Part shown: in pieces, positions 27,500 to 35,332 of the stretch
Layout of the letters: each line of letters opens with the position of its first letter
Numbering within the stretch: the stretch's first letter is position 1
Source of the DNA: Pyrinomonadaceae bacterium
Lineage (GTDB): Bacteria > Acidobacteriota > Blastocatellia > Pyrinomonadales > Pyrinomonadaceae
Length of the DNA: 64,000 bases
Assembly (NCBI GenBank): GCA_028284415.1
Contig: JANQRU010000004.1
Location: 1,240,001 to 1,304,000 of the forward strand
Reading direction: 5' to 3'
Position numbers and translations under genes: made by a program
Notes under the pieces: generated by a model
Told to the model about the DNA's origin: nothing
The model's input: only the letters and a program-made list of their open reading frames with translations
The model's database searches: none

Positions 27500-27886
27500 T
27501 TAAATAAAACCTTTTTCCGATAAACGCTTGGTCATTTCGTTTCCCAAAGCTTGGAGTGCATTGGCAGGACGAATCATAACTTCAAAATCCACAAAATTAC
27601 CGTCTTCATCAAATTTTATAATATCAACGCCCCGCAATGTCAGATCACCGACATTCGCTTCAAATTCCAACATACAATTCTCTGCATCTTTAATTTCTCG
27701 CACGTATCGAAAATTTTCAAAAACTTCCGTAACCGTTGTGAGAATTGCGATTGTCATCTGTTTTCCTTGCTTTGGTTTCCAGACAAAAGGTGAGTGAAAT
27801 TTAATATCATCAGCCAAAATTTCATTGAGAATTTCGGGGTTAATCGTTTCAACGAATTTGTGCCATTTTTCGAGTTGATTTTGCAT
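27500..27886 (-). CDS. NTF2/SnoaL-like fold protein
   Basis: A 128-residue protein with the cone-shaped NTF2-like pattern: an N-terminal helix (LEKWHKFVETINPEILNEIL), then ADDIKFHSPF, a helix, and strands MLEFEANVGDLTLRGVDIIK and GNFVDFEVMIRP, the usual SnoaL-like sequence layout. Such proteins are small-molecule binding or isomerase-like enzymes, and no specific activity follows. It lies 22 bases upstream of the ferredoxin-MBL gene and is probably cotranscribed with it. It is the middle gene of the insertion that separates the helicase halves. Confidence 0.85.
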   Translation of the reverse strand: MQNQLEKWHKFVETINPEILNEILADDIKFHSPFVWKPKQGKQMTIAILTTVTEVFENFRYVREIKDAENCMLEFEANVGDLTLRGVDIIKFDEDGNFVDFEVMIRPANALQALGNEMTKRLSEKGFI

Positions 27887-27936
27887 AAAGATGATTTTTC
27901 CATAAATTTTTTAAAGAATCTATTTCTTAAAATAAA

Positions 27937-27968
27937 AACCTTGACTCGAAAACATTTCGGTCAAGGTT
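27937..27968 (-). terminator. terminator of the 152-residue ORF
   Basis: AACCTTGAC (27937-27945) pairs with GTCAAGGTT (27960-27968), and an inner CGAAA/TTTCG stem extends it. On the minus strand it is followed by TTTTTATTTT. Confidence 0.85.
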
Positions 27969-27990
27969 GGAACTAGAACTCTATTTAATT

Positions 27991-28449
27991 TTACTGAGTA
28001 GCAGCGTCAGTCCTGTTTTCTCCTTTGGTTGATTGTTCAGCCATTTCTTTAAACCATCCCTGCATTTTTCTTACTCTTTCCATTCCATCAGGTGAATCTT
28101 TGATGACTTTTTCGAGATGTTTGAGCATATCAGGGCTATCAAAATGATTCCTTAAATCTTCAAGATACGGTTCAAGTTTTGCATAAATTGCAACATGCTC
28201 GCCTGCTGTATCATTGAACATCTCAGCATCAATTGCTTCGTGATTTACAAATGACGCTGCCATATCCCAATAAGAGGTTACCATACGGAAATAGGCACTA
28301 TTCTCAGGTTCAGTCATAATCATTTTGCCAATCTCTTCACCACTCGTCGGATGATAAGTGAACATCCAGTTTCTTGCTTCACGCATAACTTTTTCGCGTC
28401 TCAGATCATAAAGCTTTAAAATAAGATCCGCAGATTCAACTTTGCTCAT
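27991..28449 (-). CDS. helical cytosolic protein of unknown function
   Basis: A 152-residue, mostly helical soluble protein starting at ATG 28449 with AAGGAG eight bases upstream. It begins MSKVESADLILKLYDLRREK and includes NWMFTYHPTSGEEIGKMI, SYWDMAASFVNHEAID and a C-terminal region PDGMERVRKMQGWFKEMAEQ. I do not recognise a defined family. It has its own terminator downstream, so it is a separate unit from the NTF2/MBL pair though on the same strand, and all three lie between the helicase halves. Promoter signals for it and for the divergent helicase half must share 28450-28663. Confidence 0.8.
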   Translation of the reverse strand: MSKVESADLILKLYDLRREKVMREARNWMFTYHPTSGEEIGKMIMTEPENSAYFRMVTSYWDMAASFVNHEAIDAEMFNDTAGEHVAIYAKLEPYLEDLRNHFDSPDMLKHLEKVIKDSPDGMERVRKMQGWFKEMAEQSTKGENRTDAATQ

Positions 28450-28663
28450 ATTATTAAGTTCTCCTTGATTTTGATTTTGGGATTTTTACAAAAGTTAATT
28501 TTTGGTTTGTAAAAGTTTTGAAGGTATCAGAAGTTTATTCTCTTCTTTCTTTTGAGTCAATTAATGCCTAAAAATAGTTTTTTAAACGCAAAATTAAGCC
28601 GTTTAGCCGCCTAAAGTTTCTTTTCCATCTTGCAAGTCTTGGGCATTAAGGTAACATATTTTA

Positions 28664-30529
28664 ATGAGATTTAATTTGCCTGAAATCCCTCCACCAAGAC
28701 TCATAAAAGCTTTACAGGATCATAATCTTTTACCTGCAATTGTCTTTGTACCTTCACGAAGAAAATGTGATGAATCCGCAAGCGAAGTTGCCCTTGATAA
28801 GTCCTTACGAATTGATGAAGAAAAACAGGAAAAACGCTGGGAAATATATAATGAATTTGCGTATGAATTTCCCGAAGTTAAGCGTCACAGACACCGAAAA
28901 ATAATGCTTCGGGCTGGAATTGCTTCTCATCACGCAGGACATATTCCCGCATGGAAACTTTTGATCGAAAAAATGATGTCGGCTGGATTGCTCAATGCGA
29001 TTTTTGCTACTTCGACCGTTGCGGCAGGAGTTGATTTTCCGGCAAGAACGGTTGTTATTTCTAATGCTGACACACGCGGGAATGACGGCTGGCGACCAAT
29101 CGAAGCAAGCGAATTGCAACAAATGACAGGACGTGCGGGCAGACGCGGGCGTGACAATGTTGGTTTTGCCGTGCTTGCTCCAAGTAAATTTCAAAATCCG
29201 CCAAAAATTGCTGAACTACTTGAATCTCCACCTGATCCACTTGAAAGTAAATTTCGTGCAACTTATTCAAGCCTTTTAAACTTACTTGATGCTTTCGGCA
29301 GTTTTGAACAAGTTCGTGCGATAGCGGAAAAAAGCTTTGCCTTTCGCAAAACAGCAAGAAAAATAACCAAGATCGAAGGACGAATAGAAAAACACTTAAA
29401 GAATCTAAACAAAGAAATTGCAAAAAGCAGTTTGGGTATTTCAATAGATGATGCAATTGGCTTCGAACGCTTGGTTAGTGCAAGAAATCGGCTTCAAGAA
29501 AAACTGCCTGTAACCCGTGCCGAAATGCGTTACCAATGGCTTAAGAAGAATGTCGAAGAAGGCAGGATAATTTCAAAGGGGCGTAGCGGAAAAAACTTTC
29601 TACTTGTATTGAACGTTTTTGGCGATGAGGTCGTGACAATGAGAGATGACGGTTGGAGTTCTAACATTTCTCTTTCACATGTTAAAAAAGTTTATTCAAA
29701 AAAGTATCCGATTGATGAACAATCAATCGAAGACGCTTTTTACGACATATATGAGGGCAGAAATCCTGTCATAAAAGAGCCAAAACTAACTGCAAAAAGG
29801 GACGATTCACATGAAGCTGAAGAATTAATAAATTCACTGATTGAAAAACTTATTCCGAAATATTTGAGCGAGAATGAAAAACGCTCAGCACATCAATTAT
29901 TTTGGGCAGTTTGGAATGATGCGGAAGCTATCCAAAAATCAAAACGCGACATAGATTTTTTACGAAGCGGAATTTGGCTTCCGTTTGAAAATCGTGCGAA
30001 GGTTTTGGACTATTTCGACTATTTGGATTTCGGCACTCAGACAGTTTCTGAAACAGGGAAGTGGCTCGCGGACTTACGAATTGACCGACCGCTGCTTGCC
30101 GGAGAAGCATTAAAAAAAGGTTTGTTCGAAAAGCTTGAAATAAAACAGGTTGCGGGTTTGATGGCGGCGTTGGCGGCAGATTCTGACAGAGATTACGGGG
30201 AACTTCATCTTTCTGATAAACTGATCGGAGTTTTGACCGAATTTGAAGAAATAATTTACGAGGTATCTAAAAAAGAATGGAGTTTTGGAGTAGAACCAAC
30301 CGACGAGATAAATTTTTCTGCTGCGGCAACTGCTGAAGAATGGGTGAACGGTGTACGTTGGGAAGATTTAGTACGAGACATAAAAGCCGAAGAAGGTGAT
30401 CTGGTTAGATTGCTCTCAAGAACGGGTGAAGCTTTAATGCAAATCGCCCATTTACGGGATTCAAATCCTGAAGCTGCCAAAATTGCCAGAGAAACGGCTG
30501 AAATAATTTTGCGTGAACCGATCAGATAA
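28664..30529 (+). CDS. Ski2-like helicase, C-terminal half (RecA-2 and accessory domains)
   Basis: 621 residues starting directly in the second RecA domain: LPAIVFVPSRRKCDE (motif IV), GIASHHAGHIPAWK, ATSTVAAGVDFPAR (motif V) and QQMTGRAGRRGRDN (motif VI), then winged-helix and helical-bundle regions as in Ski2/Mtr4-type enzymes. A stop lies 12 bases upstream in frame, so no upstream extension exists. ATG 28664 has only a weak AAGG about 12 bases before. TTGCAA (28630) and TAACAT (28652) spaced 16 bases could be a promoter giving an almost leaderless message. All motifs and the frame are intact over 1.8 kb, which argues for continued selection on this half. Confidence 0.9.
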   Translation: MRFNLPEIPPPRLIKALQDHNLLPAIVFVPSRRKCDESASEVALDKSLRIDEEKQEKRWEIYNEFAYEFPEVKRHRHRKIMLRAGIASHHAGHIPAWKLLIEKMMSAGLLNAIFATSTVAAGVDFPARTVVISNADTRGNDGWRPIEASELQQMTGRAGRRGRDNVGFAVLAPSKFQNPPKIAELLESPPDPLESKFRATYSSLLNLLDAFGSFEQVRAIAEKSFAFRKTARKITKIEGRIEKHLKNLNKEIAKSSLGISIDDAIGFERLVSARNRLQEKLPVTRAEMRYQWLKKNVEEGRIISKGRSGKNFLLVLNVFGDEVVTMRDDGWSSNISLSHVKKVYSKKYPIDEQSIEDAFYDIYEGRNPVIKEPKLTAKRDDSHEAEELINSLIEKLIPKYLSENEKRSAHQLFWAVWNDAEAIQKSKRDIDFLRSGIWLPFENRAKVLDYFDYLDFGTQTVSETGKWLADLRIDRPLLAGEALKKGLFEKLEIKQVAGLMAALAADSDRDYGELHLSDKLIGVLTEFEEIIYEVSKKEWSFGVEPTDEINFSAAATAEEWVNGVRWEDLVRDIKAEEGDLVRLLSRTGEALMQIAHLRDSNPEAAKIARETAEIILREPIR

Positions 30530-30531
30530 AT

Positions 30532-31407
30532 TTACAAGGGCTTAATCATCTCGTATTGAGAAGTTGTTTGTTTGAAATCCAACGTATTTAGAAAGTTGTT
30601 TAAGCTATCCAAATTGTTATCTACGTTTCCAAAAACTAATTTCTTGTCATCTTCTGTTTTATCTTGCATTTCGGTTAAGAGCTTTAATCCGACTCCTTTT
30701 CCCCGATAATTTTTATTTACTCCAATCTGTGCGACAGTTCCTGATTTAGGAAATAAAACACTGTACCCAACCAAATTATTATCCAAATACGCCCCTAAAA
30801 TTAATTTAAAAGCCAAAGATTTTTCGACTGCCAAGGCTGAAAATTGCCAAGATGGTTGGCTATCCCAGAAAGTTTTTAAGTGATTCCAGTCTGGTTCATT
30901 AATTTGTTTGATTTCGATTTTGTTTTTATTTTCGGCTTTTATTTTTTTCATCTGTTCAAAAAATATAAGTTTTCTGGTTTCTTCAAAGCCCAGCTTTTTG
31001 TAAAGTCCAATAGCTTTTTTGTTTTCCATGATAACTTCCAAAAGTATTTGTTTGATACCCATCTTTTTGAGTCTTGGAGTCATAAAATCAAACATACTTT
31101 TTCCGATGCCTCTGCTTCTAAATTCCGGCACGACGCCCGTTCCTGAATCGTAAGCAGTTGGTTTGCCATTCCAATCTCCGAAACCATTGAGTGTGTACCC
31201 AATTAAATAGTTTTCGGAAAATGCTCCGACTGATAATTTCAGATCAACGCTCGTCTGCACTAAACGATTTTCAAACTGATCTTCAGTCATCTGCATTTTT
31301 ATAAAATAATCTGCAAATGCCTCTAAACTTGTTTGATAGAGTGCCGAAAAATCTTCTTCTGACAGAAAACGGTATTCAATATTCGAAGTTTTATTTGGAT
31401 TAGTCAT
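30532..31407 (-). CDS. double-GNAT N-acetyltransferase
   Basis: A 291-residue protein with two GNAT folds in tandem. The first (about residues 10-155) has the acetyl-CoA loop PEFRSRGIGKSMFDF and VIMENKKAIGLYKKLGFEET. The second (about 165-290) has VNKNYRGKGVGLKLLTEM, followed by the NNLDSLNNFLNTLDFKQT region where GNATs have their C-terminal helix-strand. The family transfers acetyl groups to amines of small molecules or proteins; the substrate is unknown. It is convergent with the helicase half (three bases between stops) and divergent from ispH. Confidence 0.9.
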   Translation of the reverse strand: MTNPNKTSNIEYRFLSEEDFSALYQTSLEAFADYFIKMQMTEDQFENRLVQTSVDLKLSVGAFSENYLIGYTLNGFGDWNGKPTAYDSGTGVVPEFRSRGIGKSMFDFMTPRLKKMGIKQILLEVIMENKKAIGLYKKLGFEETRKLIFFEQMKKIKAENKNKIEIKQINEPDWNHLKTFWDSQPSWQFSALAVEKSLAFKLILGAYLDNNLVGYSVLFPKSGTVAQIGVNKNYRGKGVGLKLLTEMQDKTEDDKKLVFGNVDNNLDSLNNFLNTLDFKQTTSQYEMIKPL

Positions 31408-31458
31408 TTTGTTAAAATATAAACTGATGCAACATTTTAGGCGAATTGATTTTATAAT

Positions 31459-32322
31459 ATGAAAGTTTTATTAGCAGATGAATATGGATTTTGTTTCGGC
31501 GTAGAACGTGCCGTCGAAATGGTCGAAGATTCTTTGGAAAAAAAGGAAACGGTTCGCACGCTTGGACCACTTATTCACAACGAGCAAGAAATGGAGCGTT
31601 TGGGTGATTATGGGGTTTCAACTATAAGTGAACCTGTTCAAATCAAACGCGGTGAAACAGCTGTGATTAGAGCTCATGGTGTTACTCCTGATGTTCAAAA
31701 TGAACTCGAAGAAAAAGCTTCAAAAGTTGTTGATGCAACCTGTCCCTTTGTGACTCGTGTGCAAAGATTAGCATCACGTGCGGCAAACGAAAATCGTCAT
31801 GTTATTGTAATCGGAAATCCCGACCATCCTGAAATGATTGGCGTAAAAGGGTATGCTCCCGAACACGCTTTCATCATTAAGGATGAAACCGAGATCAAAG
31901 ATTTGCCAAAGCTAAAAAATCCGATGGTCGTTTCTCAAACAACTATCAAAGCAAAGACATTTTTTGACACCGCAGAAGCAATAAAGAACGTTGCTGAAGG
32001 CGAAACACAGATAATTAACACAATTTGTTCCGCCACACGCGACCGACAGGATGCGGCTCGTGCATTGGCAGGTGAAGTTGATGCTTTTTATGTCATCGGT
32101 GGAGATCATTCTTCCAACAGCCGAAAGCTTCTAACAGTTTGCAAAGAGCAATGCGAAAAAAGTTTCTTGATTCAGACCGAAGCGGACATCAACCCCGAAG
32201 ATTTGAAAGACGTTAAAAATGTTGGTGTTACCGCCGGTGCCTCGACACCTAAGTGGTTGATTGACAAGGTAGTTGAAACACTTGAAAAGATCGGAAAAGA
32301 ACATGAAATGGCTTTGAAGTAA
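31459..32322 (+). CDS. ispH: 4-hydroxy-3-methylbut-2-enyl diphosphate reductase
   Basis: A 287-residue IspH/LytB, the last enzyme of the MEP isoprenoid pathway, which makes IPP and DMAPP from HMBPP using a [4Fe-4S] cluster. The three cluster cysteines are C12 (YGFCFGVERAV), C95 (VDATCPFVTRV) and C190 (INTICSATRDRQ). RAHGVTP supplies the diphosphate-binding His, and IGGDHSSNSRKL and TAGASTPKWLI are the conserved substrate-binding loops. Length is typical. No Shine-Dalgarno is obvious before ATG 31459. A near-perfect 18-bp terminator follows. Confidence 0.97.
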   Translation: MKVLLADEYGFCFGVERAVEMVEDSLEKKETVRTLGPLIHNEQEMERLGDYGVSTISEPVQIKRGETAVIRAHGVTPDVQNELEEKASKVVDATCPFVTRVQRLASRAANENRHVIVIGNPDHPEMIGVKGYAPEHAFIIKDETEIKDLPKLKNPMVVSQTTIKAKTFFDTAEAIKNVAEGETQIINTICSATRDRQDAARALAGEVDAFYVIGGDHSSNSRKLLTVCKEQCEKSFLIQTEADINPEDLKDVKNVGVTAGASTPKWLIDKVVETLEKIGKEHEMALK

Positions 32323-32340
32323 AACAAACATAATTTCATA

Positions 32341-32378
32341 GAAAAAGAGGGTGCAGAATTTTCTGCACCCTCTTTTTC
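32341..32378 (+). terminator. strong terminator after ispH
   Basis: GAAAAAGAGGGTGCAGAA (32341-32358) pairs with the complementary arm at 32361-32378, and the T-run is part of the right arm. The stem is exceptionally long and perfect. Confidence 0.9.
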
Positions 32379-32525
32379 TATGCTCGAAATTGCATAAAAT
32401 TAAAGCCATTAAGCCCATTGTTTCAGCAAAAAAACACTTCAAAAATATTTTTTGAAAAAATATTGAAAACAGCGTCTATTAGACATATAGTTATTACAAC
32501 AAAAACATTTCGTTTCTCTCGTTTT

Positions 32526-32566
32526 GATTTACCCTTGGTTTATTTGTCTTGAGCTAGGGGTAAATC
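32526..32566 (+). promoter_or_regulatory. dyad upstream of the DUF5658 gene
   Basis: GATTTACCC (32526-32534) and GGGTAAATC (32558-32566) form a 9-bp inverted repeat with a 23-base spacer, 53 bases before the favoured start codon. It could be a leader hairpin or operator. Its presence argues against translation beginning at the TTG of 32524. Confidence 0.35.
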
Positions 32567-32619
32567 AATTAAGAGATATAGGTTTAAAAAGTTTTTACAC
32601 TAGGACTCTATTTGATCAT

Positions 32620-32970
32620 ATGGCTAATCAAACTTTTTTACTTTTTTTGCTCAATTTTCTCGATGCAGTATTTACAATTTACTGGGTTCGCAATGGATTT
32701 GCTTCGGAAGGCAATCATTTGATGGCGAGTCTTTTGGATATGGGCGACATGCCTTTTTTACTTGTGAAGATAGCTGTTGGTGCGACGGCTGCAATAGTGC
32801 TTTGGCGTTGGAGTGATTTTAAGTTGGCTCGCTATGGTTTAGGTTTGGCTTTGACAATTTATGTGGGTTTAATGGGTATTCATTTCGTAACAGGACTTTC
32901 AGCTTTCGGTTATATTTCAGGAGCTATGGTTAATGATTTTGCTGTTTGGTCAAGCAGAGTTTTCTGTTAA
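32620..32970 (+). CDS. DUF5658 small membrane protein
   Basis: I start this at ATG 32620 (116 residues) because the family begins near FLLFLLNFLDAVFTIYWVRN; a TTG at 32524 would add 32 residues that overlap a dyad. The protein has three transmembrane helices and the DUF5658 pattern LNFLDAxxT, then GFASEGNHLMASLLDMGDMP, a buried Asp/Glu/Asn set of unknown role. Function of the family is unknown. A G-U-containing hairpin with a T-run follows the stop at 33000-33031. Confidence 0.8.
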   Translation: MANQTFLLFLLNFLDAVFTIYWVRNGFASEGNHLMASLLDMGDMPFLLVKIAVGATAAIVLWRWSDFKLARYGLGLALTIYVGLMGIHFVTGLSAFGYISGAMVNDFAVWSSRVFC

Positions 32971-32999
32971 ACAGTTAAAAAGTATTGTGGGAAACGGGG

Positions 33000-33031
33000 G
33001 ATCGGCAAATCTTTGTCGGTCTTTCGTTTTT
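33000..33031 (+). terminator. terminator after the DUF5658 gene
   Basis: GATCGGCAAA (33000-33009) pairs with TTTGTCGGTC (33012-33021), including G-U wobbles, followed by TTTCGTTTTTTT. It lies against the 3' end of the convergent rhomboid gene. Confidence 0.7.
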
Positions 33032-33808
33032 TTATGTCCAAAATGTCCAAACCAACATCAAAAAGATTGTAAACAGGGCAGCTAAGATAAATGTCCCCAA
33101 AGAGAGATATCCGAAAATATCAGTTACTTTGGAAGTTTCTCTCGGGTCTTTATAAAGGTTACTTGGAATCTGTATAAATCCATAAATCAGACCAACTAAT
33201 AAGCCTCCGAGATGTCCAAAATTATCTACGTTTGGTATTACAAAAACTCCTAAAAAACCAATCAGACCGATGTTGAAAAGCATATTTTTAAGGAACGCAT
33301 TTGATACCAGTTTTCTTCTTTTGAAACCGTAAGCAGTCAAATATCCCAAAAAACCAATTATGCCACCGGAAGCTCCGACTGAAGGTAAATCTCCCGGCAT
33401 AAAAGCTAAACTCATCAGCCCCCCGCCAATGACGGATAAAATAAAAACTATGGCTAAATGAGAGCGGTTTGAAAGAGTTTCGATTAACCTTCCGAGAACA
33501 TAAAGAGCGTAAGAATTAAATGCCAGATGGATTATCCCACCGTGAACGGTTGCACTTGTTAAAAGTCGCCAATATTGTCCTTCTAAAACAAAATCTTTGA
33601 CCAAACCGGCAAGTGCTGCTGAAACTTTACCTCCCAGAACGGCTGATTCCTGAGGAAGAATTAAGACCTGCACTCCCCAGACAATAATAATGCAACTTAT
33701 TAAGATAATTGAATAATAAGGTGTTATAGTTACAGGTCGAGCCGCTTGAGGTTGAGTATCTTGCGGCTCGTTCTGAGTTTCTTCTTGTTCTTGGTAATCT
33801 AAACTCAT
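33032..33808 (-). CDS. rhomboid-family intramembrane serine protease
   Basis: A 258-residue membrane protein with six to seven helices. The catalytic dyad is visible: Ser147 in GASGGIIGFLG and His199 in NVDNFGHLGGLLVG. HGGIIHLAFNSYALY (His89, His94, Asn98) is the conserved oxyanion-hole helix. The first 30 residues are a polar Gln/Glu/Pro-rich cytoplasmic tail. Rhomboids cut transmembrane substrates within the membrane; the target here is unknown. It lies 70 bases downstream of fabG on the same strand and may be cotranscribed with it. Confidence 0.93.
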   Translation of the reverse strand: MSLDYQEQEETQNEPQDTQPQAARPVTITPYYSIILISCIIIVWGVQVLILPQESAVLGGKVSAALAGLVKDFVLEGQYWRLLTSATVHGGIIHLAFNSYALYVLGRLIETLSNRSHLAIVFILSVIGGGLMSLAFMPGDLPSVGASGGIIGFLGYLTAYGFKRRKLVSNAFLKNMLFNIGLIGFLGVFVIPNVDNFGHLGGLLVGLIYGFIQIPSNLYKDPRETSKVTDIFGYLSLGTFILAALFTIFLMLVWTFWT

Positions 33809-33878
33809 ATTTAAGTTTTAGATTTCAGATTTTGAATATTGGTTTGTAAAAATCTTCAATCTAAAATCCAAAATCAAA

Positions 33879-34634
33879 TTACATTGCCAAACCGCCATCG
33901 GCTTGGATGATTTGTCCTGTGATGTATTTGGCTGAATCCGAAAGCAAAAAACAAGCAATTTCTGCGACTTCTTGCGTATTTCCTAAACGCCCAAGCGGAA
34001 TTTCTTTCAAGATAATTTCACGGTATTCTTCGTTCATCTCAGATGCCATATCAGTTTCAATTAAACCTAAAGCTAGAGCATTAACCGTAACTTTTCGGCT
34101 GGCAATTTCTTTAGCGAGTGATTTCGTTAAACCATTCATTCCAGCTTTTGATGCTGAATAATTTGATTGTCCCAACATTCCCACAACACCTGAAACAGAA
34201 GAAATATTTAAGATGGAGCCGCCTGTTTTGTTCCTCATTAAAAGACGAACTGCTGCCTTCGAAAAATTCCAGGCTCCTTTCAAATTTACATCAATTACAG
34301 AATCCCAGTCTTCTTCTTTCATACGCAGAATCAAATTGTCCCTTGTAATTCCCGCGTTATTTACTAAAAAGTCCAACCCACCGAATTCTTTTTTGACTTG
34401 CTTTACGAAATTTGCCGCCTCCTCTGTGCTTGCAACATCGCAAGAATCTGCAAAAGCTTTTACGCCAAGACCTTCCATCTCAGCCTTAATTTCTTCCGCC
34501 GCATCTGCACTTGAAGCATAGTTAAATGCCACATTGCATCCACGCTTCGCTAATTCCAACGCAATCGCCTTTCCAATTCCACGAGTTGCACCCGTGACGA
34601 TTGCTGATTTTCCTTCAAATTGTTTTTCACTCAT
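33879..34634 (-). CDS. fabG: 3-oxoacyl-[acyl-carrier-protein] reductase
   Basis: A 251-residue short-chain dehydrogenase/reductase. It shows the NADP-binding TGATRGIGKAIA (14-25), NNAGITRDN (92-100), catalytic Ser146, Tyr159 and Lys163 (NYSASKAG), and the C-terminal AKYITGQIIQADGG typical of FabG. It reduces 3-oxoacyl-ACP in fatty-acid elongation. It starts 17 bases after the 3' end of an acyl-carrier-like pseudogene, so the two were probably one operon. Because many genomes have several FabG-like reductases, this may be a pathway-specific copy rather than the housekeeping enzyme. Confidence 0.92.
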   Translation of the reverse strand: MSEKQFEGKSAIVTGATRGIGKAIALELAKRGCNVAFNYASSADAAEEIKAEMEGLGVKAFADSCDVASTEEAANFVKQVKKEFGGLDFLVNNAGITRDNLILRMKEEDWDSVIDVNLKGAWNFSKAAVRLLMRNKTGGSILNISSVSGVVGMLGQSNYSASKAGMNGLTKSLAKEIASRKVTVNALALGLIETDMASEMNEEYREIILKEIPLGRLGNTQEVAEIACFLLSDSAKYITGQIIQADGGLAM

Positions 34635-34651
34635 ATTTTTATTTATAAATC

Positions 34652-34912
34652 CTAATCAATATTCATATCTTCGATAAAACGGGAATTTTCATTAAAATCC
34701 GACGGATCAATTGCTACTTCATCTTCCATAATTAACCAAACTTTCTTCGCAATTTCTTCTCGTGTTGTTCCTTTGTTTCTTATTTCCGGCGTTGAAATTA
34801 GAAAACTAATTACATCTTTTGGAGTTTGAAGTTCTGCCGCAACTTAATCGGAAATCTCAACTTCAAACTCTTCTTCAAAACGCATCACTAATTCAACTAA
34901 ATCTAAACCCAT
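34652..34912 (-). pseudogene. acyl-carrier-protein-like gene with internal TAA
   Basis: Read from ATG 34912 the frame gives GLDLVELVMRFEEEFEVEIS, Asp, then TAA (34844-34846), then VAAELQTPKDVISFLIS and onward to a TAG at 34652-34654, 86 codons in all. The first part matches helices II-IV of an acyl carrier protein (DSLDxVELVMxLEEEFxIEI then DExAExIxT). The part near the C-terminus (TREEIAKKVWLIMEDEVAID, then RFIEDMNID) matches helix I and the loop that normally comes before the DSL motif, so the order is permuted. The Ppant Ser position is Gly in GLDL. A Glu codon (GAA) is expected where TAA stands. It sits just upstream of fabG. A sequencing error is possible. Confidence 0.72.
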
Positions 34913-35332
34913 AAGCTAGAAAAATTACTCATAAAATGCACCGTACTAAAGAAATTTACTAAAATTTTCCCAAGAAAACTCTTTAATCTCAAAAATTTCA
35001 GAATCTCCCGAGCTGTCTAATTTCTTAGGTTTTCTGTCTAAATATGACAGATTCAAGCTTTATATTTCAACATGTCTATAATGATTTGGGTGAAATTGGT
35101 AATTAATATGCGAATCAAGAGTAAAAAGTTAGCCGTCTTTACAACCTTTGCGATACTCTCTGCGTTTCTTTGCGATTAGGAAAAAGTTTAACCGCAAAGC
35201 TCGCCAAGGTATCCGCCGAGAACGCAACGAAAAAGTGGTAAATTCAAACATTTAGCTCTACTCTTGATTCACATTTAACTTATGAGAGTTCTAAGTGTGT
35301 TTATATAATTTTGGTTTAATAAGTATAGCGTC
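34913..35332. other. intergenic region between the ACP-like pseudogene and the beta-helix gene
   Basis: 420 bases with no gene I can support on either strand. The first 200 are AT-rich and without visible structure. The second half holds an inverted-repeat-bounded segment, listed separately. The exopolysaccharide operon ends in this gap, yet no ordinary T-tract terminator for it is obvious except possibly that segment. Confidence 0.6.
35112..35270. repeat. 159-bp element bounded by 12-bp inverted repeats, CGCAAAG-rich
   Basis: GAATCAAGAGTA (35112-35123) is perfectly complementary to TACTCTTGATTC (35259-35270). Inside, CTTTGCGATACTCTCTGCGT and TTTCTTTGCGATTA face AACCGCAAAGCTCGCC and GAGAACGCAACG, giving a second, imperfect dyad. 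CGCAAAG-type interspersed repeats occur in many bacterial genomes. The whole could fold into one long hairpin or be a small non-autonomous mobile element. Confidence 0.6.

Noticed and set aside
26596-28663. Insertion sequence or transposon carrying the three genes in the split helicase
   Set aside because: No transposase, terminal inverted repeats or target-site duplication could be found at either junction, so the insertion mechanism is left open.
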